Below are positions 21,780-31,712 of a stretch of DNA of 64,000 bases, one piece after another. Where the stretch lies: assembly GCA_913062815.1 (NCBI GenBank), contig CAJXWZ010000011.1:1-64000 (forward strand), in the 5' to 3' direction. Positions within the stretch are counted from its first letter, which is position 1; each line of letters starts with the position of its first letter. The stretch comes from an uncultured Colwellia sp. (GTDB lineage: Bacteria > Pseudomonadota > Gammaproteobacteria > Enterobacterales > Alteromonadaceae). The notes beneath the pieces were generated by a model that worked only from the letters and a program-made list of their open reading frames with translations, ran no database searches and was not told the DNA's origin. The position numbers were made by a program, and so were the translations under genes.

Positions 21780-22226
21780 GTGCATAAAAAGGAGAAACCG
21801 ATGAATAAACTTAAACAAATGAACGCGGATCAGTATAAAGACCGAAATTATCAAAACACCCGTAGTTTACGGAACTGGACCATGGCTTGGACTTTATCTA
21901 TGGCTATCGCTGCTTTTGCGCCTAAGTACCTCTGGGATTTCAATATAATTATTAGTATGGCTGCTATAATCATCAGTCTTGTTTTTGGTGTTGGCATGCT
22001 ACTTTCAAATAGGCGCTATTTACGTGGGTTGGATGAAATGCAGCAACGTATTATGTATGATGCTATGGGATTATCTTTAGGCGTTGGCTTAGTGGTTGGC
22101 CTCACTTATGATTTATTAGAAGACATTAAACTGATTAGTTTTCAGCCAGAGATTGCTCACCTCGTTATCATTATGTGTTTAACTTACCTAGGTGGCATAA
22201 TCGCAGGGCATAGGAAGTTCCAATGA
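21780..22226 (+). CDS. small membrane protein paired with an XRE regulator
   Basis: ORF 148 aa with several hydrophobic segments; stop overlaps next ATG (ATGA). Confidence 0.7.
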   Translation: MHKKEKPMNKLKQMNADQYKDRNYQNTRSLRNWTMAWTLSMAIAAFAPKYLWDFNIIISMAAIIISLVFGVGMLLSNRRYLRGLDEMQQRIMYDAMGLSLGVGLVVGLTYDLLEDIKLISFQPEIAHLVIIMCLTYLGGIIAGHRKFQ

Positions 22227-22417
22227 AAAATCGCTTAAAAGTACTGCGGGCAGAGCGTGATTGGACACAAGCTCAGTTGGCTTCTGCACTAGAAGTTTCA
22301 CGGCAAACAATTAATGCCATTGAAAAAGGGAAGTTTGATCCAAGTTTACCTTTAGCATTTAAAGCCGCGAGGTTATTTGATATGGCTATAGAAGATATAT
22401 TCCAAGATGAACATTAG
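22223..22417 (+). CDS. XRE family HTH regulator (short, YgzD-like)
   Basis: MKNRLKVLRAERDWTQAQLASALEVSRQTINAIEKGKFDPSLPLAFKAARLFDMAIEDIF. Confidence 0.93.
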   Translation: MKNRLKVLRAERDWTQAQLASALEVSRQTINAIEKGKFDPSLPLAFKAARLFDMAIEDIFQDEH

Positions 22418-24135
22418 AATTCGCAATCAACTTCAAATGTCATCAGCTCTTTTGTGATCGGGTGGCTTAAGGTTAATTTTTGTGCATGCAGGTGTAAGCG
22501 TTGAGCTATGTTTTCTTTATTCGTACTGTGGCTATCAAAACATTCGCTACCATACAAATCATCCCCTAATATCGGTATATTTAAACCTTGGGCATGTGCA
22601 CAATGCACACGTAATTGGTGAGTACGTCCACTTTCTGGATACAAATATAATTTAGTTTTTCCTGAACCTCTCGAGATGACTTCCCAGTGAGTTTTTGCTG
22701 TTTTGCCATGTTCAAAACAAACCAGTTGCCTGGGCCTGTCTGTTAGGTCGCCTCGTAAAGGTAAGTTTATTTCACCACTATCTTGCTTAATATTATTACT
22801 GAGATCACCTTCTAACATTGCTACGTAGCGTTTTTTTATTGAACGATTAATAAATTGCTGCTGCAAATGTTTTTGCGCTCTTTTTGTTAAAGCTAACACC
22901 ATAATGCCAGAGGTAGACATATCTAATCTATGCACAATCAAAGAGCCTGTAGCATTAGGAAACTGTTGTTTGATACGTAAGTAAACTGAATCTTCAATAT
23001 TTTTACCCGGTACTGACAAAAATTCACTCGGCTTATTAACAACGACAATATCGCCATCTTGATAAACAATCTCCAGTGTTTTTCCTGATGCGGGGTTCAC
23101 CAGCAATGGGTTATCATCAATTTTTATGCCTGCTAACATATGCGTTAGAATAGGTTGGCATTTTCCCGAACATGCACCATAAAACTTTTTATGTTGTCGT
23201 ATTTCTGATTGCGGTGCTTTTCCCCACCAAAATTCTGCCAGAGCAAGGGGCTTTAAACCATGCTTAAATGCATATTGCAACAGCTTCGGCGCTGCACAAT
23301 CTCCCGTTCCAGCGGGTGGTATAGGAAAAGGTGTAGACTGAAATATTTCCATTAAATCTTTTTCTGTACCAGCACTGTTTAGCAAGCGATACTGTTTAAA
23401 TAGTTGCTTTTGTAATCGCGTTGATAATTGCTTGCGCTGCTTTTTAATAGCATCTATCTCATCGGTTAAAGCACTTAACTTTGTTTGAGTTTGGGCAATT
23501 AGAGCAGTCCAATAATGTTTTAAATCGCGTAGTTGATTTTTATCTGCAACACTTTCTTGAGCAAGTTTTTTTAAACATTGAGCAAGTGAGTTATCGGTTA
23601 ACGTCTCTTTTACTTGATTTCGTTTATCTTTTCTAGCCTGTTTATTAACCTTCATTAAGCTGCGTTGTTGCATTAGCTGTTCGTCTTGCTGTTCACACAA
23701 AGATTTTAACTCTCGCTTAAAATCATTGAGTTGAGGAGCTAAACACAGTTGCTCTACTTCACTATTTAACTGATTAATGATTTGACTTCGTGTTTGGAAG
23801 AATTCATTTTGTAGGTCAAGGTCGACAACACCAGGGACAAAATTAATATCTATTTGCCTCGTAAGTTCATGACCTGATTGTTTGCCTGAAAACGCATTTA
23901 AGTAGCCTATTTGCCCTCGCTTATTCTCGACCAAAAGAACACCTAGCATCTTGCCTGTTTGAGCAAACTCTCGTTGTAGTAACTCGTTATTTTCAAGCTG
24001 TTGCTGTAGTTCCTTAGTTGCTAATAAACATAAAGGATGAGGTTGATAACAAAAAGGAAAAGTGAAACGCTCTGGCAAAGCTAATTCAGCAACCGAGTGC
24101 TTAAAAGAAGTAAAACATTTTTCGACAGTATGCAT
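22414..24135 (-). CDS. RluA family pseudouridine synthase with long N-terminal extension
   Basis: VVNKPSEFLSVPGK; LIVHRLDMSTSGIMVLAL; LYLYPESGRTHQLRVHCAH. Confidence 0.92.
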   Translation of the reverse strand: MHTVEKCFTSFKHSVAELALPERFTFPFCYQPHPLCLLATKELQQQLENNELLQREFAQTGKMLGVLLVENKRGQIGYLNAFSGKQSGHELTRQIDINFVPGVVDLDLQNEFFQTRSQIINQLNSEVEQLCLAPQLNDFKRELKSLCEQQDEQLMQQRSLMKVNKQARKDKRNQVKETLTDNSLAQCLKKLAQESVADKNQLRDLKHYWTALIAQTQTKLSALTDEIDAIKKQRKQLSTRLQKQLFKQYRLLNSAGTEKDLMEIFQSTPFPIPPAGTGDCAAPKLLQYAFKHGLKPLALAEFWWGKAPQSEIRQHKKFYGACSGKCQPILTHMLAGIKIDDNPLLVNPASGKTLEIVYQDGDIVVVNKPSEFLSVPGKNIEDSVYLRIKQQFPNATGSLIVHRLDMSTSGIMVLALTKRAQKHLQQQFINRSIKKRYVAMLEGDLSNNIKQDSGEINLPLRGDLTDRPRQLVCFEHGKTAKTHWEVISRGSGKTKLYLYPESGRTHQLRVHCAHAQGLNIPILGDDLYGSECFDSHSTNKENIAQRLHLHAQKLTLSHPITKELMTFEVDCEF

Positions 24136-24264
24136 AAATTGAAAGTTTGAACAGGGACTTTAATGACAATTAAACTTGATAGTTTTACATTATAGCATTG
24201 TAAAAAGTTTATTAGTCAACAATCGCTGAGTGCACACTTATACTTATTTCATTAAGCTTGATAA

Positions 24265-25803
24265 TTAACCAAATCGACTAATTATCTGACTTATTTGTGC
24301 AATACCTACCGGTTTTTGCACAATATACGAAAATTTGCTATCGCTTTTCATATTAGCGTTTAATTTTTCAAAATAGCCAGTAACCAGTATTACTGGGCAA
24401 TCCGGTCTTGCTTGATAAACCGAGTTTAAGATATGCTCCCCTCCGCATTCCTCATCGCCGAGTATGTAATCAGTAAGGACTAAGTCAAAGCTATCAGGGC
24501 TTTCATTAATGTGTTGTACCGCGCTTGCTAGTGAAGAGAAACTTGTAACTTTATGACCAATATTTTGCAGCATTTCTCGCATAGCGCTCTGCGTATTTAG
24601 ATCATCTTCTATATATAATATATCCGCAGCGCCACGTACTACTTCATTAGAAAACGATTGATGAATAGCATTTTGATTTTCCGCTTTTGATAGGGGTAAC
24701 AATATCGTGAAGGTGCTTCCTTGTCCTAATGCTGACTCTACTATTATTGATCCTTTGTGACTTTCAACAATAGATAAACAAGAGCTCAAACCTAGGCCAT
24801 TGCCGCTCTCTTTGGTAGTAAAATAAGGCTTAAATATAGATTGTATGCATTCCTCACTCATACCAATACCCGCGTCGATAACCGATATAGCAATATAAGG
24901 CCCAGGAATGAGTCCTCGTTCATCTAAGACATCAATATTATGGTTGGTTACATCGACCATAATAGTTTCATGCTGACTTGATGCTTGTGAGGCGTTGAGA
25001 ATTAAATTATTTAACACCTGATGAAGTTGATCTATGTCTGCAAACAGTAGGCTATTAACATCGGTGGTCTTATGCATAATAGGAGATTTGATACTTGGTT
25101 GCATAAACGATATTACATCTTCAATCATTTCAGAATTATTAAACACAGTTTTGGTGACTTCTCCTTGTTTTGAGTAGCTCATAAACTTACCGGTCAGTTT
25201 GGAGGCTCTCTCGGTTGCTTTTTCAATTCGGTCCAAATATTTGAGTACGTCAGCAGGTTCACAGCCTTTCTCAATTTTCATCGCTGCTAATTGAGAAGAT
25301 CCTAAAATCATCGATAATACATTATTAAAGTCATGCGCTAAGCCTGCTGCCAGTGCTGCTAAATTTTCGAGCTTCTGATTGGCTATATGAGCATCTTCTG
25401 CCTTTTTTCGCTCAGTAATGTCATGAAAGGCGCCGAGTATGCCAATTACTGTTCCTTGGTGATCCAGTAAAGGAATTTTACTGGTCTCTAACCAAGCAAC
25501 TCGGCCATCCGCTTGTTTCTGACTTTCAATAATATTTAACTCAGCTTTATTTGAACTAATTATCCGTCGATCGCACTCAACAAAAAAATCAGCTTCTGCT
25601 GTTGTCCACGGCATATCGTAATCAGTTTTGCCGATATACTCTGCAGGTGAAGCAAGGCCTGCGACTTCAGCAAGTGCTTGATTACACCCTAAGCCGACAC
25701 TATTTCTATCCTTCCAAAAAACGCAAAATGGCAACGCATCAATAACGGCTTGAAACATTGCTATTGAAGGTTGGTATTGCTCAGTTTTCTTGCTCAAAAT
25801 CAC
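24265..25803 (-). CDS. PAS sensor hybrid histidine kinase with C-terminal receiver domain
   Basis: PAS segment; LAAGLAHDFNNVLSMILG; GNGLGLSSCLSIVESHKG; receiver LYIEDDLNTQSAMREML / LVLTDYILGDEECGG. Confidence 0.92.
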   Translation of the reverse strand: MILSKKTEQYQPSIAMFQAVIDALPFCVFWKDRNSVGLGCNQALAEVAGLASPAEYIGKTDYDMPWTTAEADFFVECDRRIISSNKAELNIIESQKQADGRVAWLETSKIPLLDHQGTVIGILGAFHDITERKKAEDAHIANQKLENLAALAAGLAHDFNNVLSMILGSSQLAAMKIEKGCEPADVLKYLDRIEKATERASKLTGKFMSYSKQGEVTKTVFNNSEMIEDVISFMQPSIKSPIMHKTTDVNSLLFADIDQLHQVLNNLILNASQASSQHETIMVDVTNHNIDVLDERGLIPGPYIAISVIDAGIGMSEECIQSIFKPYFTTKESGNGLGLSSCLSIVESHKGSIIVESALGQGSTFTILLPLSKAENQNAIHQSFSNEVVRGAADILYIEDDLNTQSAMREMLQNIGHKVTSFSSLASAVQHINESPDSFDLVLTDYILGDEECGGEHILNSVYQARPDCPVILVTGYFEKLNANMKSDSKFSYIVQKPVGIAQISQIISRFG

Positions 25804-25903
25804 TGTTCCTAAATTAGCCCTGCAGATAAAATCGCAGAGATTCTATCTTGTTTTAACTCCATGATAGTTTTGAGTATAGATTAGGTTGAGCAAGTTCAAG
25901 TGA

Positions 25904-26596
25904 TTATTTTCTTGATTGATTGATATCAGCGTAATGAATCGTTGCAGTATCATCTAATTCAGCCCAAAGCGGGCGTTTAGTCATGACCTTACTGAACATT
26001 GAACTTTGCAAGTAATTATTAAGCCAGTTTCTTAGATTTGGATAAGGCGATTGTAGGTACCACTGCCGTTCTACCCGAGAAAATTGGCGAATAAACGGGA
26101 GTAGCGCAATATCTACAATAGTAGGACTTGATGACATAATAAATGCTGTGTTTGATAAACGCATTTCAAGATCGCTGATATACACCTCACATGCTTTGCG
26201 ATGTTCTACAATATTTTCTTCATGATATCGCTTGGCGCACTTGTATGTTTCTAAACGCGTTTTAAACTCACTGTCAAACTTGGCAATTACTTCCAACATT
26301 CTTGGTAAGGCGTCACTATTATGTTGTTGCAAGTAGCTATCTGGGTCATTCTTTGAAAATGCCCACACCATTATTTCTAAGCTTTCCTCAATGACTTCAT
26401 AGTTAGGTTTAATTTCAACTAATACCGGCACTGTACCTTTTGGAGAAGCCGTTAACATGGCTTTTGGCTTATCACTTAATACCACGTCTCGTAGAATAAC
26501 AGGTAGTTGTGCATAAAATATTGCCATACGCGCACGCATAGCAAAAGGACAATTGCGAAGTGAGTAAATAACGGGTAAATCTTTGTTGTCAGTCAT
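25904..26596 (-). CDS. glutathione S-transferase family protein
   Basis: PVIYSLRNCPFAMRARMAIFYAQLPVILRDVVLSDKPKAMLTASPKGTVPVL. Confidence 0.88.
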   Translation of the reverse strand: MTDNKDLPVIYSLRNCPFAMRARMAIFYAQLPVILRDVVLSDKPKAMLTASPKGTVPVLVEIKPNYEVIEESLEIMVWAFSKNDPDSYLQQHNSDALPRMLEVIAKFDSEFKTRLETYKCAKRYHEENIVEHRKACEVYISDLEMRLSNTAFIMSSSPTIVDIALLPFIRQFSRVERQWYLQSPYPNLRNWLNNYLQSSMFSKVMTKRPLWAELDDTATIHYADINQSRK

Positions 26597-26731
26597 GTTT
26601 ATTACTTAGAATTCATCTTTCTCTGAGGTTAAGAATAATAGTTTCGATTAAAGGATAATTTTAACGCTATTCATTAGTCAATTATATGGGTAAAATCCTT
26701 TCTTTTTAAATTTCTAAAGTAAGCAGTATAG

Positions 26732-28990
26732 ATGAAACCTGACATTGAATTATTAGCCCCTGGTGGGGATGTTGACGCCATAAAAGCCGCGATTATTGCG
26801 GGCGCTGATGCTGTTTATTGCGGCTTAGACACTTTCAATGCTAGAAACCGTGCTTCAAACATATATTTTGATGAGTTAGTGGGAATTATTCGTTTAGCTC
26901 ACCAATACCAGTGTCAGATCTTTCTGACATTGAACATTGTTATCTTAGAGCGAGAGTTTAAATCATTAGCAAAATTACTAAGCAAATTAGTAAACACCAC
27001 CCTCGATGCTGTTATTGTACAAGACATTGGCCTATTCAATTTCATCAAGAAGCATTTTCCTAGTTTAGATATTCATGCTTCTACCCAGCTAACTACGCAC
27101 AATGAAGGGCAAATTCCTTTTTTGAAAAAACTGGGTGCTTCACGCGTTAATTTATCTAGAGAGTTAAACTTACGTGAAATAACGGCCATCACAAAAGTCG
27201 CTCAAGCACACGATACGTTAGTGGAAGTGTTTGTGCATGGCTCATTGTGCGTTGCCTTTTCTGGACTGTGCTATTCAACATCGGCCAGTGTTGGTAATTC
27301 AGGTAATCGAGGCCGTTGTAGTCAAGCTTGTCGAGAAGAATACCAAACCACGCCATCAGGTAATAATTTTCCCTTGAATTTGAAAGACAATTCGGCCTTT
27401 TTTGATTTACCTGCGCTTATTGATGCTGGTGTGCATTCATTTAAAATTGAAGGCCGCATTAAAGGGGCAAATTACGTTCATACCGTAGTTGATAGCTTTC
27501 GTAAACAGATTGACGGCTATATCGATACCGGTGAATTAACACAAGATGGTGAGCGGTTATATCAAGTGTTTAACCGTGATTTCTCCAATGCCTTTTTAAA
27601 AGGGGATTTAAATCAATCAATGTTTATTGATAACCCTCGCGATAATTCAACCAAGCATGCTATCGACAAAGAGAATGCCATCTCAGTGGTACAAATTCAT
27701 GAGGTAGAGCAAAACTTACATCAACAGAACAAAGAAATTAAAGCGACAGTATTTGATAAGATAAAATATTTAAGTATTGAGAAGTTACCGTTAACGCTGC
27801 ATTTTTCTGGAGAGTGTAATAAGCCATTTATCATTACTGCCCAAGTTACCCATGATTCTGATAGTACTGAGTTCATCGTTAAATCAACAACACTATTGGC
27901 TAAAAGCGATCAAGCGAGTATTGATGAAAGTGTTATCAACAAACGCTTTAAAAGCTTTAATAACAGCAATTTTGATCTGGTAAACATAAATATCGACAAG
28001 CTAGCCGCAGGTTTGAGTATTCCTTTCAAAGAGCTTACCGCATTGAAAAAGCAACTGGCTCTATTATTAAATAATAACAAAGCCATACTGCCTGAAGTTA
28101 TTTTGCCTGCACTGAAAAATCATCCTAAAGCAGTTGATAGCCAAGCGAAATTATCAATACTCATTTGTGATGAAGCTGACATAGCTTTATGTCAGGTGAC
28201 TACTGCTGATGTGTATTTTAAATTACCCGACGCCTTCAAGCGTGGTTGTACCAAGTATATTGATTTTTTCAAAAATAACCCACGACTGATTCCATGGTTT
28301 CCGGCGGTGTTGATTGGCAAAGACTATGACGTCGCTGTTAATATTTTACGTGAAGTTAAGCCTAACTTAATTGTCACCAATAATACTGGCATAGCCTATG
28401 AAGCAAATCTTTTGGGCGTAAAGTGGATAGCCGGGCCATTTTTAAATACCACCAACTCATACGCTTTAATGGCATTTAAAGAATCGCTTGATTGTAGTGG
28501 CGCTTTTATTTCTAACGAAATAAATAAACAGCAAATACGTAATATTGCTAGACCTGAAAATTTTAAACTTTTCTACAGCATTTATCACCCTATCCTTTTG
28601 ATGACCAGTAGACAGTGTTTTTTCCAACAAAGTGTTGGCTGTGAAAAACCACGAATAGATAACGGCTGCATGCTTTCATGCGATAAATCTACCACTATCA
28701 CCAATCTTAAAGGTGATGACTTTGCTATTGATAAGCAAAAAGCGGGTTATCCAAGTATTTACAATCAAGATCAATTTTTGAACATGGAGATCATCGATGA
28801 TCTCAGTGATTTATTTGATAGCTTTATGATTGACTTAACCAATATTGGTGCAGGCGATAAAGTATCACCTGATAAGGCGACTTTGATTAACTATTTTGAA
28901 AAGTTGTTAAGTGGCGAAGCGACAGTAGTATCAACAATCAATAACCTAGTACCTAAATCGACCGTGAGCCAATATCACACTGGCTTGTGA
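26732..28990 (+). CDS. U32 family peptidase (RlhA/YdcP-like)
   Basis: MKPDIELLAPGGDVDAIKAAIIAGADAVYCGLDTFNARNRASN; EVFVHGSLCVAFSGLCYSTSASVGNSGNRGRCSQACREEY. Confidence 0.88.
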   Translation: MKPDIELLAPGGDVDAIKAAIIAGADAVYCGLDTFNARNRASNIYFDELVGIIRLAHQYQCQIFLTLNIVILEREFKSLAKLLSKLVNTTLDAVIVQDIGLFNFIKKHFPSLDIHASTQLTTHNEGQIPFLKKLGASRVNLSRELNLREITAITKVAQAHDTLVEVFVHGSLCVAFSGLCYSTSASVGNSGNRGRCSQACREEYQTTPSGNNFPLNLKDNSAFFDLPALIDAGVHSFKIEGRIKGANYVHTVVDSFRKQIDGYIDTGELTQDGERLYQVFNRDFSNAFLKGDLNQSMFIDNPRDNSTKHAIDKENAISVVQIHEVEQNLHQQNKEIKATVFDKIKYLSIEKLPLTLHFSGECNKPFIITAQVTHDSDSTEFIVKSTTLLAKSDQASIDESVINKRFKSFNNSNFDLVNINIDKLAAGLSIPFKELTALKKQLALLLNNNKAILPEVILPALKNHPKAVDSQAKLSILICDEADIALCQVTTADVYFKLPDAFKRGCTKYIDFFKNNPRLIPWFPAVLIGKDYDVAVNILREVKPNLIVTNNTGIAYEANLLGVKWIAGPFLNTTNSYALMAFKESLDCSGAFISNEINKQQIRNIARPENFKLFYSIYHPILLMTSRQCFFQQSVGCEKPRIDNGCMLSCDKSTTITNLKGDDFAIDKQKAGYPSIYNQDQFLNMEIIDDLSDLFDSFMIDLTNIGAGDKVSPDKATLINYFEKLLSGEATVVSTINNLVPKSTVSQYHTGL

Positions 28991-28994
28991 CATC

Positions 28995-29375
28995 TTATGA
29001 TGGAACATCGTTCAACCAAGTAAGTGCGCTATCTCGGCAGGTGAAAACTTGAATATTTAGCGTTGATGAACTCGGAATATCAGCAGAAAAATCCGCACTC
29101 AATTTAGCTAATTTATTGGGTGCAAATACGGCTATTTGATCAAGGCCAGGATGCGCACCAAATTTTATCAGCGCATCTAACTCTGTTGAGTAAGCATTCG
29201 ATTTATTGATTAACAGTGAAAAAACGCCAGCAAACATATCATTAAAAGTACTGTGAATTTCATCTATCATTGTTAGATTTATACTCACGCCTTCATCAAC
29301 AATAACTTCACCAAGATCGTCTCTTAAATGATATATTTTCGCGAATGATAGCCGGTACAACTTCATCAATAACAA
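28995..29375 (-). CDS. hypothetical STAS/SpoIIAA-like protein
   Basis: ORF 126 aa; weak resemblance only. Confidence 0.5.
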   Translation of the reverse strand: MLLMKLYRLSFAKIYHLRDDLGEVIVDEGVSINLTMIDEIHSTFNDMFAGVFSLLINKSNAYSTELDALIKFGAHPGLDQIAVFAPNKLAKLSADFSADIPSSSTLNIQVFTCRDSALTWLNDVPS

Positions 29376-29597
29376 CCTACAACTTTTACTACTTATTAAT
29401 TTATACTAGCCAGATGGGCGTAAGACTGCAAGCTTTCTTAAATGAGCGACTGAATCATTATTAAAGCTCGTTTTAATTGGAATCTTTTAGTTTATTCGCG
29501 TATTCAATACTTTAGTAAATAGCACAAGATCCACAACCTAAAATTCAAACCTAATAAATAAAAGGGCAATTAATCTAATTATTATTACCTTGCACTC

Positions 29598-31589
29598 TTA
29601 TTTAAACAGCACTATGTCGCTGTCATATTGCTCTCTTGTGGTTAACAAAAGTGATTTATCATGAACATCTTGCAATCTAAAATGCTGTTCAGCTAATTCA
29701 AATATCAAGCTACTTTGGTTATTTGAGTACTGCCAAATTTGACTACCTTTTTGGCTTTGTGTTTGATAAAAAACACGATCCTTATCAAGGGTAAATCGAA
29801 GTAAAGTTTCTTTAGGTGCTACTAACACATTGTTAATACCTTCACCGCCTCTTAGCAACTTATTACCTTTTAACATCAGCAAATTATCATCGTTGTCTAA
29901 ATGTGCCCAGTCAACTTTTGCTGGTAATATTTGCTGCTGCCCTGAATCGAGGGCCAATTTAGCCAAAGAGAGTTGCTGACCATCGTTAAAACCTATCAAC
30001 AATGCATTTTCATGGTGATACCAATCTAGAATCGCATAAGCATTTTCCGCAACAGCATCTTGTTGGATGACAGTACCTTTCAAATCAATAACAAGTACCT
30101 CCTTATCAATGACAAAAGCGATAAACTCACTATTATGAGACCATGCAGGTGCTGCAAATATAGGTTTTTTAGCTGCGTTTTCAAAAACAACTTTCTCCCC
30201 TAACGGAGTTTTAATAAAGACTTGGGCATATCCGGCACGATATGACACAAAAACAACCATTTGATTATTCGGGCTATATTGAGCAAAAGTATCTTTTGAA
30301 CTGCTATTAATGACTGTTCTTTGCTGAGTATCATTAAGATTAACTTCTACAATATCTTGATCAATCTTTGATAAGGTTAAGGTAAGTTCATTGCCATCCG
30401 GATTGTAGTTTGAATAATACACGTTGAGATAATTATTAAATTCAATATCATGGCTTTGCCCTGATAATGAAACAAGCTCAAGTTGATTACTATGAGTTAT
30501 CAGTAAATGCTGCCCATCTGGATGCCAGTTAACTTCTAAGCTTTCATCATCATAGACTTTAATGGTTTGACGTTGCTTTGATGCTAAGTTCAACACTTGC
30601 ACTTGAGCCTGATTATTTTTTCTAATAGACATGACAATACTTTCTGCATTGGGTGATACTGCCATTTGTTCAATATAACTTTCGCTATCAGCGCTAAAAA
30701 TTCGTTGCGATTGTTGTGCTACCCAATTGTATTGGTAAAGTCCCTTACACCCTTTTTTAAAGGCTGCGGGTAAATCGCATAGGTAGTAAAATTGTTGAGG
30801 TTTTTTCCATTGCAAATTACTGATAAAACCAGCGCTATTATTGCTGATTAAATGACTCGCTTTTTTATTGGTTAGATGTATAAAACCCAGTGAATCCTGT
30901 TGCTCTCTCCCTACCGCATAGAGGATTCCTTGCCCACTAGGGTGCCAAGCTAAGGCATGATAGTTATCAAGTACTGCTGACACCTTCTTTTCCATACCTG
31001 TTGTTAAGTTTTTCACCCAAAGGCGGTGCAGACCAATTGCAGTAGCTCTTATAAACGCAATGTCTTCACCTGAAGGTGAAAAGGTTGAATAAAACTCATA
31101 TTCTTCTGTCGATGTTATGGGGGTAAGCTCAGTGAAGTTTGTTTTGACTATTCGAGGCTGTGGTTTTTGTTGGGAGATAAAAACGACACTAGCCAATATC
31201 ACCAAAATAGTCAGTGAACTGAAAATCACCTTTCTGACGTTGCTAGGTTGTTGCTTTCTTACCTTAGCCTCTAAGCTATAACCACGCTTAGCATGAGTAA
31301 GAATTAATTGAGCATTTTGAGCATTTTCGCCTAGCGCCTTTCGCAATTGAAGAATACATCGTTGTAGTGAGCCTGGGCTATAAACACTCTTTGGCCATAC
31401 CGCTGCAAATATCTCTTCCTGACTGAGTACTTTCCCCTGATGTTTAGCAAGAAAATACAGCACATCCATCACCTTAGGCTCTAGTTGAATTACTCTTTTG
31501 CCGTTAATTATCTGACAACGAGTTACATCTACTTGCCAGTTATTCAGGGTAAAGACTGAAGTCTTATCTAAGTCCATATACGTACACAA
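29598..31589 (-). CDS. CadC-like transmembrane regulator: winged helix + TM + TolB-like beta-propeller
   Basis: VMDVLYFLAKHQGKVLSQEEIFAAVWPKSVYSPGSLQRCILQLRKALGE; TM VIFSSLTILVILASVVFI; repeated TolB-like WHPSGQ/SHNSEFIAF. Confidence 0.87.
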   Translation of the reverse strand: MCTYMDLDKTSVFTLNNWQVDVTRCQIINGKRVIQLEPKVMDVLYFLAKHQGKVLSQEEIFAAVWPKSVYSPGSLQRCILQLRKALGENAQNAQLILTHAKRGYSLEAKVRKQQPSNVRKVIFSSLTILVILASVVFISQQKPQPRIVKTNFTELTPITSTEEYEFYSTFSPSGEDIAFIRATAIGLHRLWVKNLTTGMEKKVSAVLDNYHALAWHPSGQGILYAVGREQQDSLGFIHLTNKKASHLISNNSAGFISNLQWKKPQQFYYLCDLPAAFKKGCKGLYQYNWVAQQSQRIFSADSESYIEQMAVSPNAESIVMSIRKNNQAQVQVLNLASKQRQTIKVYDDESLEVNWHPDGQHLLITHSNQLELVSLSGQSHDIEFNNYLNVYYSNYNPDGNELTLTLSKIDQDIVEVNLNDTQQRTVINSSSKDTFAQYSPNNQMVVFVSYRAGYAQVFIKTPLGEKVVFENAAKKPIFAAPAWSHNSEFIAFVIDKEVLVIDLKGTVIQQDAVAENAYAILDWYHHENALLIGFNDGQQLSLAKLALDSGQQQILPAKVDWAHLDNDDNLLMLKGNKLLRGGEGINNVLVAPKETLLRFTLDKDRVFYQTQSQKGSQIWQYSNNQSSLIFELAEQHFRLQDVHDKSLLLTTREQYDSDIVLFK

Positions 31590-31712
31590 TTACCGTAACA
31601 CGTTAAATATTAATAACATCAGTGAAAAATCAGCCAAAAATAACCTCACCAACATTGCCATATCATTACATAAAATTAAGATGCGGATTCTATCACATAA
31701 GGAATATTAAAC

